Origin: Lithospermum erythrorhizon
Lineage: Eukaryota > Streptophyta > Magnoliopsida > Boraginales > Boraginaceae
Direction of reading: 5' to 3'
DNA length: 64,000 bases
Assembly: GCA_019722365.1 (NCBI GenBank)
Contig: JADFUC010001732.1
Coordinates: 1-64,000 of the forward strand
Under the pieces are notes generated by a model. That model had not been told where the DNA came from. It saw only the letters and a program-made list of their open reading frames with translations, and ran no database searches. The position numbers and the translations under genes were made by a program. Of the stretch, positions 45,395 through 56,369 are shown in pieces. Position 1 is the first letter of the stretch. Every line of letters starts with the position of its first letter.

Positions 45395-46420
45395 CGTAAG
45401 CGCGATTACGATTTGGGAGGATGGGAGAATCCTTCAAGTTCGAAGTGGAGGAATTCAATGGAGCCAAACAACCGGAATGTGTGGCGGTCATGAGGATGTT
45501 GATGTCATCAGCGAGAGTTGAAGCGTTATACTTTAGAGAAGAAACTGCGACAACCAGCGAGATGAAATAAAGAAAGAAGAAATAAAGTCGGCATGTCGGA
45601 CAATCGATTGTATTTGGAGAAGGAGATCCCAGTACTTTTCGTCGTGAAGGAGATGGAGCTGACTCCAATACAGAAGCTTGGAACAAGTACATGACAAAGA
45701 GCATTGAAAATCGTTTGTACATGAAGAAAAAACTATTCTGGTTTGAATTCGGCGTCGCCATGAGCGATAAATACCAGCAGTCTGATAAGATCAAGATTGT
45801 ACAAAGCCTTGTTGCAAAATTTAGATGTTGAAATTGAGGATGAAAACAAAACCTTGTTACATTTATTTATTGAACTGTTCGATATAGTCCGCTATGAGTA
45901 CTTTATTATTGTATGGTAAGGATGAGATAAATTTGAAGGCATGATAGCTAAGAATGCATACGAACAATAAAAATGTCGGAGAGAGATGGAAGTTGTGGAA
46001 CACAAAGACCAGGAGTGTATGCAGGCGTTGAGAGTTAATAAGGAAGGAGAAAAGAATAAATCTAGCATAAAATCATCTCGGCGAGAATTTACAAAAGAAG
46101 AAAGGTAAAAGAGATCAAATATCACTTTTTATTCTGAGAAAAGGACATTGGAAATCAATCGAGTTGAAGAAACAAGTAAATGTGAATGGTGAAGAAAGTG
46201 AGGAACAGGAAGTTTGTGTAGGCTCCGAGGAAAGCTTCACAATTGCGATGAATGGAACATGGATTGGGTTCTCGGAATCAGCAGGTCTCATGAGATTGTT
46301 ACACCGACTGCGGGAGTTTGATGGATTGAGTTGTGGCAATGGGCAACAACCCAATGGCGTAGAGACTGAGGAGAATTTGGAAGAGCCCGTCGGCCATGAA
46401 TGGCCCGGTACCATCAGTTG
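45395..46420 (+). pseudogene. gag: Copia gag and protease remnant
   Basis: Gag begins with the FKFEVEEFNG segment (about 45436-45465), a classic copia start. It continues with YMTKSIENRLYMKKKLF at 45688-45738, DVEIEDENKTLL at about 45826-45860 and LLYGKDEINL at about 45902-45935. A decayed zinc knuckle keeps KGHWKS at 46139-46156 followed by ELKKQVNVNGE. The protease region has a broken WVLDSG-like stretch near 46255 and AMGNNPMA at about 46338-46361, matching the copia MGNN motif. The minus-strand open frame of 171 codons at 45279-45794 is a shadow of this gene. Frames shift at least ten times. Confidence 0.75.
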
Positions 46421-47810
46421 ATGGAGAATGTTCGTTTACCGTTCCAGTTGAAGAAGAACTTGGTTCATTAGGAACTTTGAGAGCCAAGGGGCATGAAAGT
46501 GGTACTTGAAGGTGGTTTTGTCGAGGTGAGAAGAGGCGACAAGATTCACAAGGAAGAGATCACGGGGAAACCTTTACAGCCATCTTGAAATTAAATTCAC
46601 GGTTGGTTCTATTTTGATGTCTGGTATGAATATGTTAATGGCATCGTCGGGGCCTTTGTGGTGAAAAGGCGTTTCAGGATTAATGAGAGGAGGGCTATTG
46701 AGAGAAACGAGGAGATTCAACAGGTTTTGAGTGTTGAATCAAAGGCAAAAGGACTCAGGGAGACAGATTTGGCCCAGAGTTCATTTGAAACATTGAGGAA
46801 CCCAACGGATAAATTGCATAGTGATGTGTGGGGACCGTCTCGGGAAATATCTTGCTTTTTACAGGAGGTAAATCTTGCCCGTAACCTTTGTTGATGATTT
46901 TCAAGAAGTGTAGCCAGGGGTTTACACAATGAAAAATAAGTATGAGATGGGTGGAAGTATCTTTCGAGAGTGGAAGAAATTATGAGCTAAAGACTAATCA
47001 AAAATTAAGTGTTTAAAGATTCAGGATATATTGTGGCCGAATCTGAGAGAAGCGGATCCTTTTTGTTAGATGTGTGTAAAATGATGGCATTATGGGGCTT
47101 TTTTAAATTAAAAGACATACTCCTCGTGAAAATGGAGTGGCGAAAGAATAAATCGCCGCGTTGTTAAAAATGTTCGTTGTATGGCACCAACTCTTGGGTT
47201 GGGAAGCGATATTAGGCCAGCTGATGGCCTTGTCTGACATGCATCTAAACCCAGCTGAGGCTTAATCGACTATTTCCAGTGGCGGACTCCTTTTGGAGAG
47301 TTTGGTCGAATTCACTCTTGTGTCTGGGTGCATATAAATTTTGCGTGTCGGGTTATTATTACGTGGCGAAGTCCCTAATTAGACCCTAGAGCCCGAAAGA
47401 GCACTATTTGGGTTGCTAGTAATTGTGAAAGGACATCGATTAGTTTCTGGATTTAAGAAAGATAGTAATAAATGGGGATGTTACATTTGATGAGATGGTG
47501 TACTCGGATGAACAATTACAAATGAGGGTTTGGAGCTTAGAGGAGTGCTCAGGAGCCGGTGGAACAAGTTGAGTTCAGGATGTTGAGAGGACTCGATTAC
47601 GGTTAGAAATGTTGTAGTTTAGTAATGACAGAGTGGGGCTCGCATTGAGTAAGGGGCTTATTTAAACTTCATGAGGCAAAGAGACTTTAGAAAACCGGCA
47701 AATTCAACGATATTACATGCAACTTTTCGATTTGTAAAGTAGAAAGAAGATAATTCCATTATCTTACTTAAAGTTCGTCCATAAAGTTGAGGGAAGTAAT
47801 AGCGTTGGGA
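46421..47810 (+). pseudogene. pol: Copia integrase remnant
   Basis: LHSDVWGPSR at about 46814-46843 is the start of the integrase core with its first catalytic Asp. VDDF follows at about 46890, and EWKK near 46971. HTPRENGVAER, with a frame break, at 47115-47148 is the conserved copia segment holding the catalytic Glu. NVRCMAPTLGL follows. Further on, VTFDEMVYS at about 47480-47506 is the SRDVTFDE motif after the integrase core. The order gag, protease, integrase, RT is that of Ty1-copia. Frames are broken. Confidence 0.75.
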
Positions 47811-48054
47811 GTAAAGGGAGCCATGCAAAGAGTTGGATTAACTTTATCAGGAGCCAGGCTTGGAACTTGGTGGAGCTCACAATAAATAAAGAAAGAAGTT
47901 GTTGGATGCATAAATGGGGTTTCTTTAAGAAGATGACATCTCGGGCGAAGTCGAGTCCGTTACAAAGGTAAGATTAGTGGCGAGAAATACAATGAGGAAT
48001 TTTCTCTCTTGTCATGAAGCGATTAGATCGTTCGTGTTTTTGTTGGCGCTTCCC

Positions 48055-48838
48055 AACGTAGGCCCGGTCGAATTGGTCGGTCGTTATAGATTGATGGGTG
48101 GCCTCGCGAGCCACCGCTGAGATCTTTCCGGTAGCGTTTTGTCGCCATTCGGCGTGCTTTCATTTGAAACTTCCGGTGGGTGGCGTCAGAATTACCACAA
48201 GTCGAGCAGATTAACCTTGGAGTTAGCATGAGTTGATCTTCCGAGAAAGAGATGCGTCTTGATGATATGAGTAATACCCAGAATCAAATCATATCAAGCG
48301 TATATCTACATGCTAGCGTATTTTTTGCGTTAAGATTATTCCTGACCTCCCCTGACTTAAATACCAGCGTTCTCGTTGAGCCTGGCTGTAATCGAGGCCG
48401 TCTTGTCCGTGGCCAAAGGATTAGAGGTGGCTCGTATAGCCTCGAGAGGTGTCCGTGACATGCTGCGTAATAACTTGGATTACGCGATTCGGGTGGCTTT
48501 GTCACAATGCATTTATAATGCACGACCCGGCGCGCACGGATAAAGTGCGTTATTAGACTGATGAATTTTGGCGTCACAATAGCTGGCTAATGCTCAACCG
48601 CGTTTTGTCTGTTTCGCGTGCTCAACGAAAACTTCCGGGTAGATGCATCCAAATTACGCTTTGAAATTCGGCGCGGCTTAGCGGCGGAGTTACTTATGAG
48701 ATGGCTTTCGAAAAAAAGATGCATGCGATGGTATGAAGTAGTACCAATCAAAATACATGCTCAAACATACTCAGCGCACACACATTTTGCGATTACAATT
48801 ATTCTGACCTTAGTATGTGATGGGACCTCGAGTTAAGC
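48055..48838. mobile_element. 780-bp insertion in copia RT with terminal direct repeats (TRIM-like)
   Basis: RT homology stops at about 48055 and resumes at 48838. Inside, two direct repeats of about 100 bp lie at roughly 48240-48355 and 48708-48818. Shared blocks include CGAGAAAGAGATGCGT / CGAAAAAAAGATGCAT, GATGATATGAGTAATACC / GATGGTATGAAGTAGTACC and TTATTCCTGACCT / TTATTCTGACCT. Two short direct repeats around about 350 bp, with no coding, would fit a TRIM. The first 185 bases of the insert lie outside the repeats and are unexplained. Confidence 0.4.
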
Positions 48839-49124
48839 TCGGCTTCGATGTAAAAACGACATTAACATGGGACCTTAGAAGAAAGATTTATATGACTCGG
48901 CACGAGGAGGTCAAACTGTTGGAAAAGAGGTGAGTTTGCCAGTGAAAGTCTTTATGCAGTTAAAGCGTCGCCCGTGTCGATAGTACAAGATATTCGTCAA
49001 TTTATGGTGGGAAGCCAGATTTGACGGGAGTTCATATGATCAAATTGTGTATATTTTAAGTAGCCCGGCGTAGAAGGTATTAGCATTTATCTTATTATGT
49101 TGATGATATGTTAATAGTACATTA

Positions 49125-49565
49125 CAATAGTGTGTGAAGGATTTCATGAAGTATCTAAACAATTCTAAACTTATCGGATCTACGAATCTCGGGGATCTTT
49201 CTGATTTTACAAAAATAATAAACAATGAATTACTAGAGTGTACCTTTCTTCTTGAATAAATTAGCGGTAACGATTGCTCGCGATACTCGTAAGTATCTCA
49301 GCAAAAGTATAATCGATTATTACATAGTTGAGTTTACTTGTTTGTGAGTGGCCTCTTGGGACGGATCAGCAAAGTAATATAACAATGATAACCGACTATG
49401 GCATTAATACTCTATAAATTACGGCGGACCACTAGTAAGCCACTTCGTAAATCCCTAAATATTAATTGTCTAACAATTGATATATATTGAACTTGTATAT
49501 TTTGAATGATTAAATCGATTGTACAATCAAATTGTTCAATGGGCATTTTCATGAGATCGAATATC
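49125..49565. mobile_element. 430-bp noncoding insertion in copia RT
   Basis: RT homology stops after YVDDMLIV (49119) and resumes with the KQNMTDLLRKSF segment at about 49577. The intervening DNA is AT-rich and noncoding in all frames. I see no convincing terminal repeats, so the insert type is open. Confidence 0.45.
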
Positions 49566-50584
49566 TCATAGTTACAAGCAAAACATGACAGATCTGTTGA
49601 GAAAATCTTTCAACATGAAAGATCTTGGTGAAGCTCGAAAAATACTTGGCATGAAAATAAAGCGGGATCGGGTTAAAGGTGTGAATTATGGCTAACACGG
49701 TCTCGATACTTAGAAAGCGGATTTAGTATGTTTGACTTCAATGAAGTCAAAAATGGTGAAACCCAGCTATTAGTTCCTCGCGTGAATCTTTAGTGCTTTA
49801 TGATCCCACTACGCTGAAGAAGGAGGCCGAAGGAAATGTCGAGTTTCGTATGCAAATGCGGTGGGATCAATAATGTAATGTGATGGTTTTGCGAGGCAGA
49901 ACAACTTACATGTTATGAGCATGGTGAGGTGGATTGCTTATGCATGTAAGTCTTAGAAAAGGGGACATTGGCAAGAAGCGGTAAAGTGGATCAGAGATCA
50001 CTGAGAAAGCAGTACATGTTCGGTTAAAGTATGAGGAGAATGGAGACTGACAGATTGACATGTTGTTAGATTATCACGGACTAGAGTTATGGAGATTTGG
50101 ATAGCTGACGATCCACTTGAGGTTACATTTTACACTCATGAGGACGGTTAGTTGGCATTCAGCGTTACAATCAACGGTTGTTTATACACTCGAGGCGAGG
50201 TCGTGGCATTCTTGAAGTGGTAAAGGGAAAGTTGTATGGCTTAAAAATCTAATGGGGGATTTGGTATAGTTCGAGGAGGCAAGTCGCATATTTTGTGATG
50301 ATGCGCTGTTGTTTAACCAGAATCAGGTCACACCGCGATTCAAATGAAGCATGTTGGAGTAAAGTTTAATTATGTTTGAGGAATAAGTTTAAGAAGGGGA
50401 TGTCGATGCTTGACAAGGGTTGGTATAGAGATAATCTGGCGGATATGTTAGCAAGGTAGTTAGAGGATCGGGATTCGATCGTTGTTTACGAGAACTTTGC
50501 TCGGCGTCTACCGTATTTGAAGTGCCTAAAGGGCACGTATTGCAGAAGGAAGAGAGAAATTTGCATTTAGATTACTATTTGAAG

Positions 50585-50965
50585 TTGAGATATGTGGTTC
50601 CTAAAAGTTGAAGTCTAGATGAAGATTTATTTGAAATAAAGACTAAATTTTAGAATAAGCAGCATTATTGCTGAAGTTGAAGATAGGTAGGCTCATCTTG
50701 TATAAATAAGGTGCTTGGATTTGAGTATATTCATTTATATTTAGATAGTTTGTGAGTTTGTTATATAATGAATAGGCTATTGTTATTAACTGAGAATCAT
50801 ATTCAAAATAGTAATTCGCCATTATTTAGTAATAAATATTTTCTTACGTGTTGATGCAGGAGGAAGCAGCGATTAGGTCTTTGATCAGTTTAACATACGT
50901 TTGTGTCAGGATAATACATGTTATTATTTAGTTTTTTTATTATCTTCCGTGTTTTAGCAATTTGA
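50585..50965 (+). mobile_element. 3' LTR of Ty1-copia element
   Basis: Direct repeat of 44990-45375; shared blocks are given there. It ends near TTATTATCTTCCGTGTTTTAG. Confidence 0.65.
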
Positions 50966-51496
50966 TATAGTTTAAATGACGGATACCAATATTATTAATT
51001 CGAATCCGTCTTGATTATCAATCGAATGGATAAACGAGTCGAATTTTTCGGATTGAACACCAATTGTACCAAATTATCTGGGTCGCTGCTGATGCCATCC
51101 CTACCCCATTTGTCATTATGGAATTTATTTGCATTCATTAGTTTAGGCTTGCTATCATTAATTATATACTTGTCTAACTAAGGCTATGTGGTGTCTTATT
51201 TATTTAACTTGTTTAACTTTTAAAATGCTCTTAATAATCGAGATACTTGTTCTGAGCATACAGTTTTTGATAGGAAGTCTTTATTGATTATGCTTATTTT
51301 GAATACTTGATCTCTTTCAGATATTAAATTCCTGATAACGTATACTGGCGTTATAAATGGGCTTGGTGGCGAAGGCGCATCTTTATAGTTTAGTGTCTAT
51401 GTAAATGTCTTATTTTTTAATGCCATTTATTTTCTTGACTTTCCTCGTGCACTTATCTTTAGTGTAAACTTTGAAACTTCATCTGCTGCAATTTTA
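50966..51496. other. Unassigned spacer
   Basis: AT-rich DNA between the copia element and the TIR element. No feature is recognised. Confidence 0.35.
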
Positions 51497-53412
51497 ATTA
51501 ATAAAATGACTATATTAACGCCCAAATCTAGCGTTAGTCACAGTAAAATGACTTCTTTGTCCACTAACACTGAAATTATAAAGATTCAATAGAAATGACT
51601 ATTTTGCCTCTATTTGCAAGTGTAGTAGTTGAGGAAGTTTTTATTAAAGAGGCAAAATTGTCATTTCACTAAATGATCATATAGTGTTGCACACCCCCTA
51701 CCCCTACCTCACGGCCCCCACTTTGCATCCCCACACTGCCGCCTCCCACCCCCACACATATCCCAGTAAACACAGTTCCTATGTTTTAGCCTCTCTTAAC
51801 TGAGTACCCAAATATGGAGTTGGAGAGAAATCACACAAAATTAAGCAAATGAAATTATTCTTAAACCAATTTTAGATTATAATTGTTTGTTTTATAGGCG
51901 GGATCAGTCATATACTCATGTTGATTCAGAGTTATCGCTTTTTTAAATTCCCTTCCTCATCCCAAATTACTGACTGATTAGTCCAATATCTGGTCATTAG
52001 TTATTTTACCGGAAAAGGAAAATCTTATATAGATGCCTTGTGTTCCTCTGTTACTCACTTACTCCCATAATTTTCACTGCCTTTTTCTTTCCGTCTCCCC
52101 TCGTCTCTTCTTTATCGGGACAAGATGGTTATAGGTTTCATATTCTGACAAATTAACTCTGAACCCTTGTCCTTTTCACCTTTATTGATTTCAGAGAAAT
52201 GTTGTTACATCCAGCAAAAAACATTTTAGCAGGTGATGGTGGAACAGAGAATGGTACAAATGAAGGTCATATAACATATCATATGAATTGGAACGGATTC
52301 ACATGTCTCCATATCCGGATTGCTTGGCTCAAGGAGTCTGCACTGTCATGGCCTCTTGTGCTGGAATGGGGTAGGGGTGAAGTGGAGGCAGGTAGAAGGA
52401 TGGGGGTAGGGGTGAAATTTGTGGTAGAGGTAGAGGGTGGGGTTGTGAGTAGGGGTAAGAGGTGGGGAGGCTAATATCTGTTTTAGTGAAATGTGATTTC
52501 TTTAATGAAGCTTCACAGTACTGCAAATAGAGGGCAAAATAGTCATTTCTGTAATCTTAAGATTACGAAAAAAAAAATTTAAATTTAAATTTTACCCCCG
52601 ATTATTTGGTGGACAGGATGTACAAATAATACCGATGATAATATTATTTAAGTAAAATTTACAGGCAGAAATACATTTATAATTTAGTAATTTTGTCTGG
52701 AATATTTTATCTTTGGAATGCCGGGTTCGTGGAGATTTAGAATGCGATAAGCGGAGAAATGCTTAGAAATAGAATGGGACTCAGTTTTTAAATATCTAGT
52801 CATCTTGCTCTTCATCATCGTTATCAATATTTAAATAAATCATCTTTTTAAATGCGTTAGTAGAAATATTCGCTTTACTTAAAACCCAAAAATTTAAATT
52901 TCAATTTTAGATTGTCATTTCCAGCTGAATTGGTTGTAGAATATTGTTACCAAAATCGTTACTCTTCGAGTTAAGGTAAGAAATTTCAAGTCTTCGAGAT
53001 ATTTCTTGGAGTTTTGACATAGTTGACTTTTAGTTGTTTCCATAATTGAATTTTATGATAAATCTTGGTTGGTTATGGGTTACGTGACGTATTTGAGTGA
53101 TGATTAGTGATTTACAGAATCGTTTGAGGCGTTATGGTCAGAGTTGACTTTTAGGTTTCGGTTGACTTTTATGTGGATATTTTATAAGACTTTAAATGTG
53201 TAGGAGGTTATATTGGGACCTTATTATAGTTGTTATGATGTTAAATTGGTGATTCAAAATTGATTAAAGCATGTTGAAAAAGTGTAAATTTAGTTGAGTT
53301 ATAATTGATATTTGAATTATAGATTGTGTAATTATGGACTTGATGATTAGTTAGAATAACTTATAAGTCGATTTGTAATGAAGGTCGATTAGTTGGAAAC
53401 TTTTAAATGTGT

Positions 53413-53530
53413 GTGTTATTGTGATATGATTATGTGAGAATGATATACGTATTATGATATGATTATATGAGAATGATATACATGTCGTTGTGTTATGATT
53501 ACATTGAGAATGATATACATGTGGTATATG
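53413..53530 (+). repeat. GATATACATG repeat block in the LTR
   Basis: There are three units of about 35-40 bp with the pattern TGATATGATTATGTGAGAAT then GATATACATG. The homologous block in the 3' LTR is at 59590-59705, and others lie at 3380-3500, 9540-9690 and antisense 12290-12390. Copy number is two to four per LTR. Confidence 0.65.
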
Positions 53531-53859
53531 ATATGATTATAATACGTAGCGTTGAATCGCTTGAGGAGTAGTAATAGCTTGAACTCCAACATATTTCGAT
53601 TTAAACGGCATGTCGGCAACATGATTCTATGTTTGTCGGCGCTTATGATTTAAATGACCTTGTTGGCGTTGTGTTTGACTACGATTGTGAGATGTTTTAG
53701 GCGTGTGCTTGGATATTGTTTGGGGAATAGAGTAGTGATTATTGAGAGTGATAGTTGGAAGATACATGACTTGAGGTGACTTGAGTATCGAGGGGTGACC
53801 ACATGGTTGGGATTCTGGCGTGCTGGTGGCTCTCCTTCCTTCAAGGATATGTGACCTTA

Positions 53860-54310
53860 TTGTATTTTATACTACAGTATAAACGTGTTGATTTGGCACC
53901 CTTGATATGAAATGAGTATGACTCTTTTGATCGTTTCTTTGTGTGTGCGTTGTGTCGGTGTGTACCTCTAGGTATAGAATGTGATTTGACACTTATACTT
54001 CGGTATAAAATGGTATGGGTCTTTGATCACTTTCTTTGTGTGCGTTGTCGATGTGTGTACATACTACGGTATGGCGTGCGGTGTCTTTATCTTAGTGTAT
54101 AGGCGGTGTGCCTTATCTTGTAGTGTGTAAATGGTGTCTTGCCTTATCTGTGATGTACTATAAAGACAGTGTCTCTCTTTGCTCTTGAGTGAATGAAGTG
54201 CGGTAATGCGCCTCTTTGTGTATAGATGTGCGGTGTGCTTTTATACTTTGTGTATAAGTGCGGTTTTAGAGCCTTATCTTTAGCGGTATAAGTGCGGTGA
54301 TTATTGATTA
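53860..54310 (+). repeat. Palindromic TTATAC/GTATAA block, element C 5' LTR
   Basis: About ten irregular units of TTATACTTTGTGTATAAGTG type, separated by GCGGTGTGCC-like linkers. Two larger units carry TTTGATCACTTTCTTTGTG. The 3' LTR counterpart is 60020-60420. Confidence 0.6.
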
Positions 54311-54887
54311 GTCGGTGCTACTTGTGGGTAGGCAGTTGAGTATATGCGCGTTAGAGGATAGTATCTTTGGTGGGATGAGAGATGAGGTTTGATGTTAGAG
54401 TTTTAGTCGTTGTTGAGTCTATTAATTTCTTTCTGAAATTGTGTGCTGCTTGAACCTTACATTATATCTTCTATATGTATTATGCGAGATTTCTTGAATT
54501 ATGTTGTATGACACTTTTTAGATGATCTGGATATGTATTTTATTCATATTTGTTATTATATTATTGATTATTTCGTTAAAATAGTAAGTTCACCACGTGT
54601 TAAGTTTCGCTGGCACCATGACTACGCCCCACTGGCATTAGGCGGCATTTCATTTTGCGGGTGTGAGCGGCCCGGTTGAGCGAAGGTTGTTTGAGAGTTT
54701 TGTTCGAGTGGCTAGAGTGGCGTCAATTGGCAAGGATCGCCATGATGCGATTTTGATGTGTTTCATTGTTTTGATTGTTGTATTTTCCTTTTGAAACTTT
54801 AGCCTTGTGGTATTGTCATTTATATTCGGGATCTGATGCGTATGTTAAATGCATTGTAGCACGGCGTTACCTTATTTTGGGATATGT

Positions 54888-54906
54888 TGTGTATATATAT
54901 ATATGG
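54888..54906 (+). promoter_or_regulatory. Candidate LTR TATA box
   Basis: GTGTATATATATATATGGG lies about 200 bases before the LTR end, where a U3/R boundary is plausible. It is conserved in other LTRs (61006-61022; 4832-4842 weaker). The transcription start is not known. Confidence 0.35.
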
Positions 54907-55097
54907 GTTTTGTTGTTTAGATATGTTGATGGATTATAAATTTTTGCTTGTTTGATTTGGGAAACTTAATTGTGATCACATTTTTTGGATGAAGCTTGGT
55001 GTATTTTAAAGCTAATTAGATCCGTCGGTTTGGTGACTACGGTGTTCGGTTTTAATGACTCTCGCTTCGGGGCGGCCATTTGGGGCGGTCGTTACAA

Positions 55098-55115
55098 TTT
55101 TGATATCGAGCTTAG
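55098..55115 (+). other. Primer-binding site of Ty3 element C
   Basis: TTTTGATATCGAGCTTAGG follows the LTR terminus directly. TGATATCGAGC is a close variant of TGGTATCAGAGC (initiator-Met tRNA). It confirms plus orientation. Confidence 0.65.
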
Positions 55116-55119
55116 GTTT

Positions 55120-56250
55120 GAGATGCTTGGGTATACGTGTGGTTGTGTGCCTACTTGTTTTCTTTAGTCGAAGTGGTGTCTTTTGTATGATGTGTGTCTT
55201 TTTCTTTTGTATTGCATTGAGGATGCCGCTGGAGTGCGTGGGCGAGGTAGGCGAGGTGCCCGGTGGGAGGCCGGAGGAGCCCGGTAGGGGTATAGTTGTG
55301 GGTAGTACGGCGTGGACCGGCGAGGGGTCAGTGCGTCTTCGAGCATGTTGAGAAAGGTTGGTGGGCACAAGTAGGGGAGTGTGAATGCTCGGTGAGGTCG
55401 GGCAGCCGAGGGGTCAATTCGGAAGCGAGGATTGTTTGACCGGTTTTAGAAAGAAAGGATCACGAAGTTTTAGGGGTTCGCAGGCAGTGACTGAGTTCAT
55501 CGGGACATGGGGTCAATTTTTGAGCCGATAGGGGATTGTGGGCGAATGAGGTGAAGTTCTACTTATGGGCTTGAGATTGCCGTGGCCAGTGGGAGGAGCA
55601 GGTGCATCTCATTGCGAGAGGAGTTAAATGTTTCTGGGAGCGATTTGTTGAAAACTCTTCGGAAGAATTATTACTTGGATACCAGCGTGGCGGCCTTGGA
55701 GAGAGGCGGTTCGTTGACACGAGGGTTTGAGGTGAGTGGAGATGCAGAGGCGGTTGATTGATTTGTGCCGACTCTTTCACGATGTTTATCATTGAGGCGA
55801 GAGGATCAGCAGGTCGAGGGGATGGATTGACATGGGAATACGTCACCGGTCTGCAGTGGGTTACTAGTTTCCGTGCTATGAGAGTCACGACCGAAGATGG
55901 AAATGGAGTTGAGGCAGCGAGTGGGTCGAGGAGTCGACACGAGACTTTACATTCCGGTAGACCTTCCAGCTCTGGTTGAGAGGAGGAGCCGGACCAGTGA
56001 GTTGTCACAGGCGAAATCGGCTTGATTTTCAAACGATCCGCCGAGGGATTATGTTACTACTCATACGGTGGGTGCACAACGAGATCGGCGAGGGGTCAGT
56101 AATCTTCGGGGTCGAAGGTATCCGTTGTTACCGTTGTGGTCGGCGATTAGGCCTGAGCGGCGAGGATTGCCGGGAGAGACAGTGCTTATGCTGCTCGATG
56201 CCGGACATTTGGCGAAGGTGTCCCAGAGGCAGGGGGCCGGCGCCCGATTC
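55120..56250 (+). pseudogene. gag: gag remnant of Ty3 element C
   Basis: An Arg/Gly-rich start (about 55225-55290, GRGRRGARWEAG-like) leads into the conserved middle (WERFVESLRKNYYL-like at about 55636-55680). A double zinc-knuckle region follows at about 56115-56235: CYRCGRRLG and EDC, then CRERQCLC, and GHLAKV at 56203-56220. Two knuckles are usual for Tekay-type Gag. A 129-residue open frame covers part of it. The knuckles are in different frames, and one His position reads Leu. Confidence 0.65.
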
Positions 56251-56369
56251 AACTTTGTCAGAAAGCGGTTATCGAGAGTCGTGGTGATCGATTCGGCCGT
56301 GGAATATGGTATGGGACCTCGGAGGAGTCGCGTAGTGCTGACTGGCCAGGAGGCTGGTCGAGGCCCGGT

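Larger units (their letters stand above)
47811..50584 (+). pseudogene. pol: Copia RT and RNase H remnant, split by two insertions
   Basis: RT begins with WELVEL- and CKWGFFKK-like segments (about 47868-47935) and FSPV (about 47999-48015). It is interrupted, then resumes with LDVKT at about 48840, IYMT near 48886, SLYAVK near 48952, and the catalytic motif YVDDMLIV at 49096-49119. After a second interruption it resumes with MKDLGEARKILGMKI at 49615-49659 and GHWQEAVKWI at about 49963-49993. RNase H follows: a TGYIFTL-like stretch, SALQSTV near 50165, then FNQNQV near 50320 and KHVGVKFNYV near 50349. The C terminus NLADMLAR lies at about 50436. Removing the insertions leaves an element of about 4.8 kb, normal for copia. 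Confidence 0.75.
52550..55096 (+). mobile_element. 5' LTR of Ty3 element C
   Basis: It starts TGTAATCTTAAGATTACG with an A-run and ends GGGGCGGTCGTTACA, giving 2547 bp with TG...CA termini. It has GGAATATTTTATCTTTGGAA (52690), TTTTATGATAAATCTTGG, the GATATACATG repeats (53413-53530) and the palindromic repeats (53860-54310). Left flank ATTTC and right flank ATTCA after 61212 are a plausible damaged target duplication. Confidence 0.85.

Noticed and set aside
45279..45794. Longest apparent open frame on the minus strand after the main elements (171 codons)
   Set aside because: The plus strand of the same bases encodes recognisable copia Gag segments (EVEEFNG, YMTKSIENRL). The minus frame is a shadow.
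48055..48838. Bacterial or organellar insertion, suggested by higher CG content
   Set aside because: No open frame or known bacterial or plastid gene is visible. The direct repeats fit a small retroelement better.
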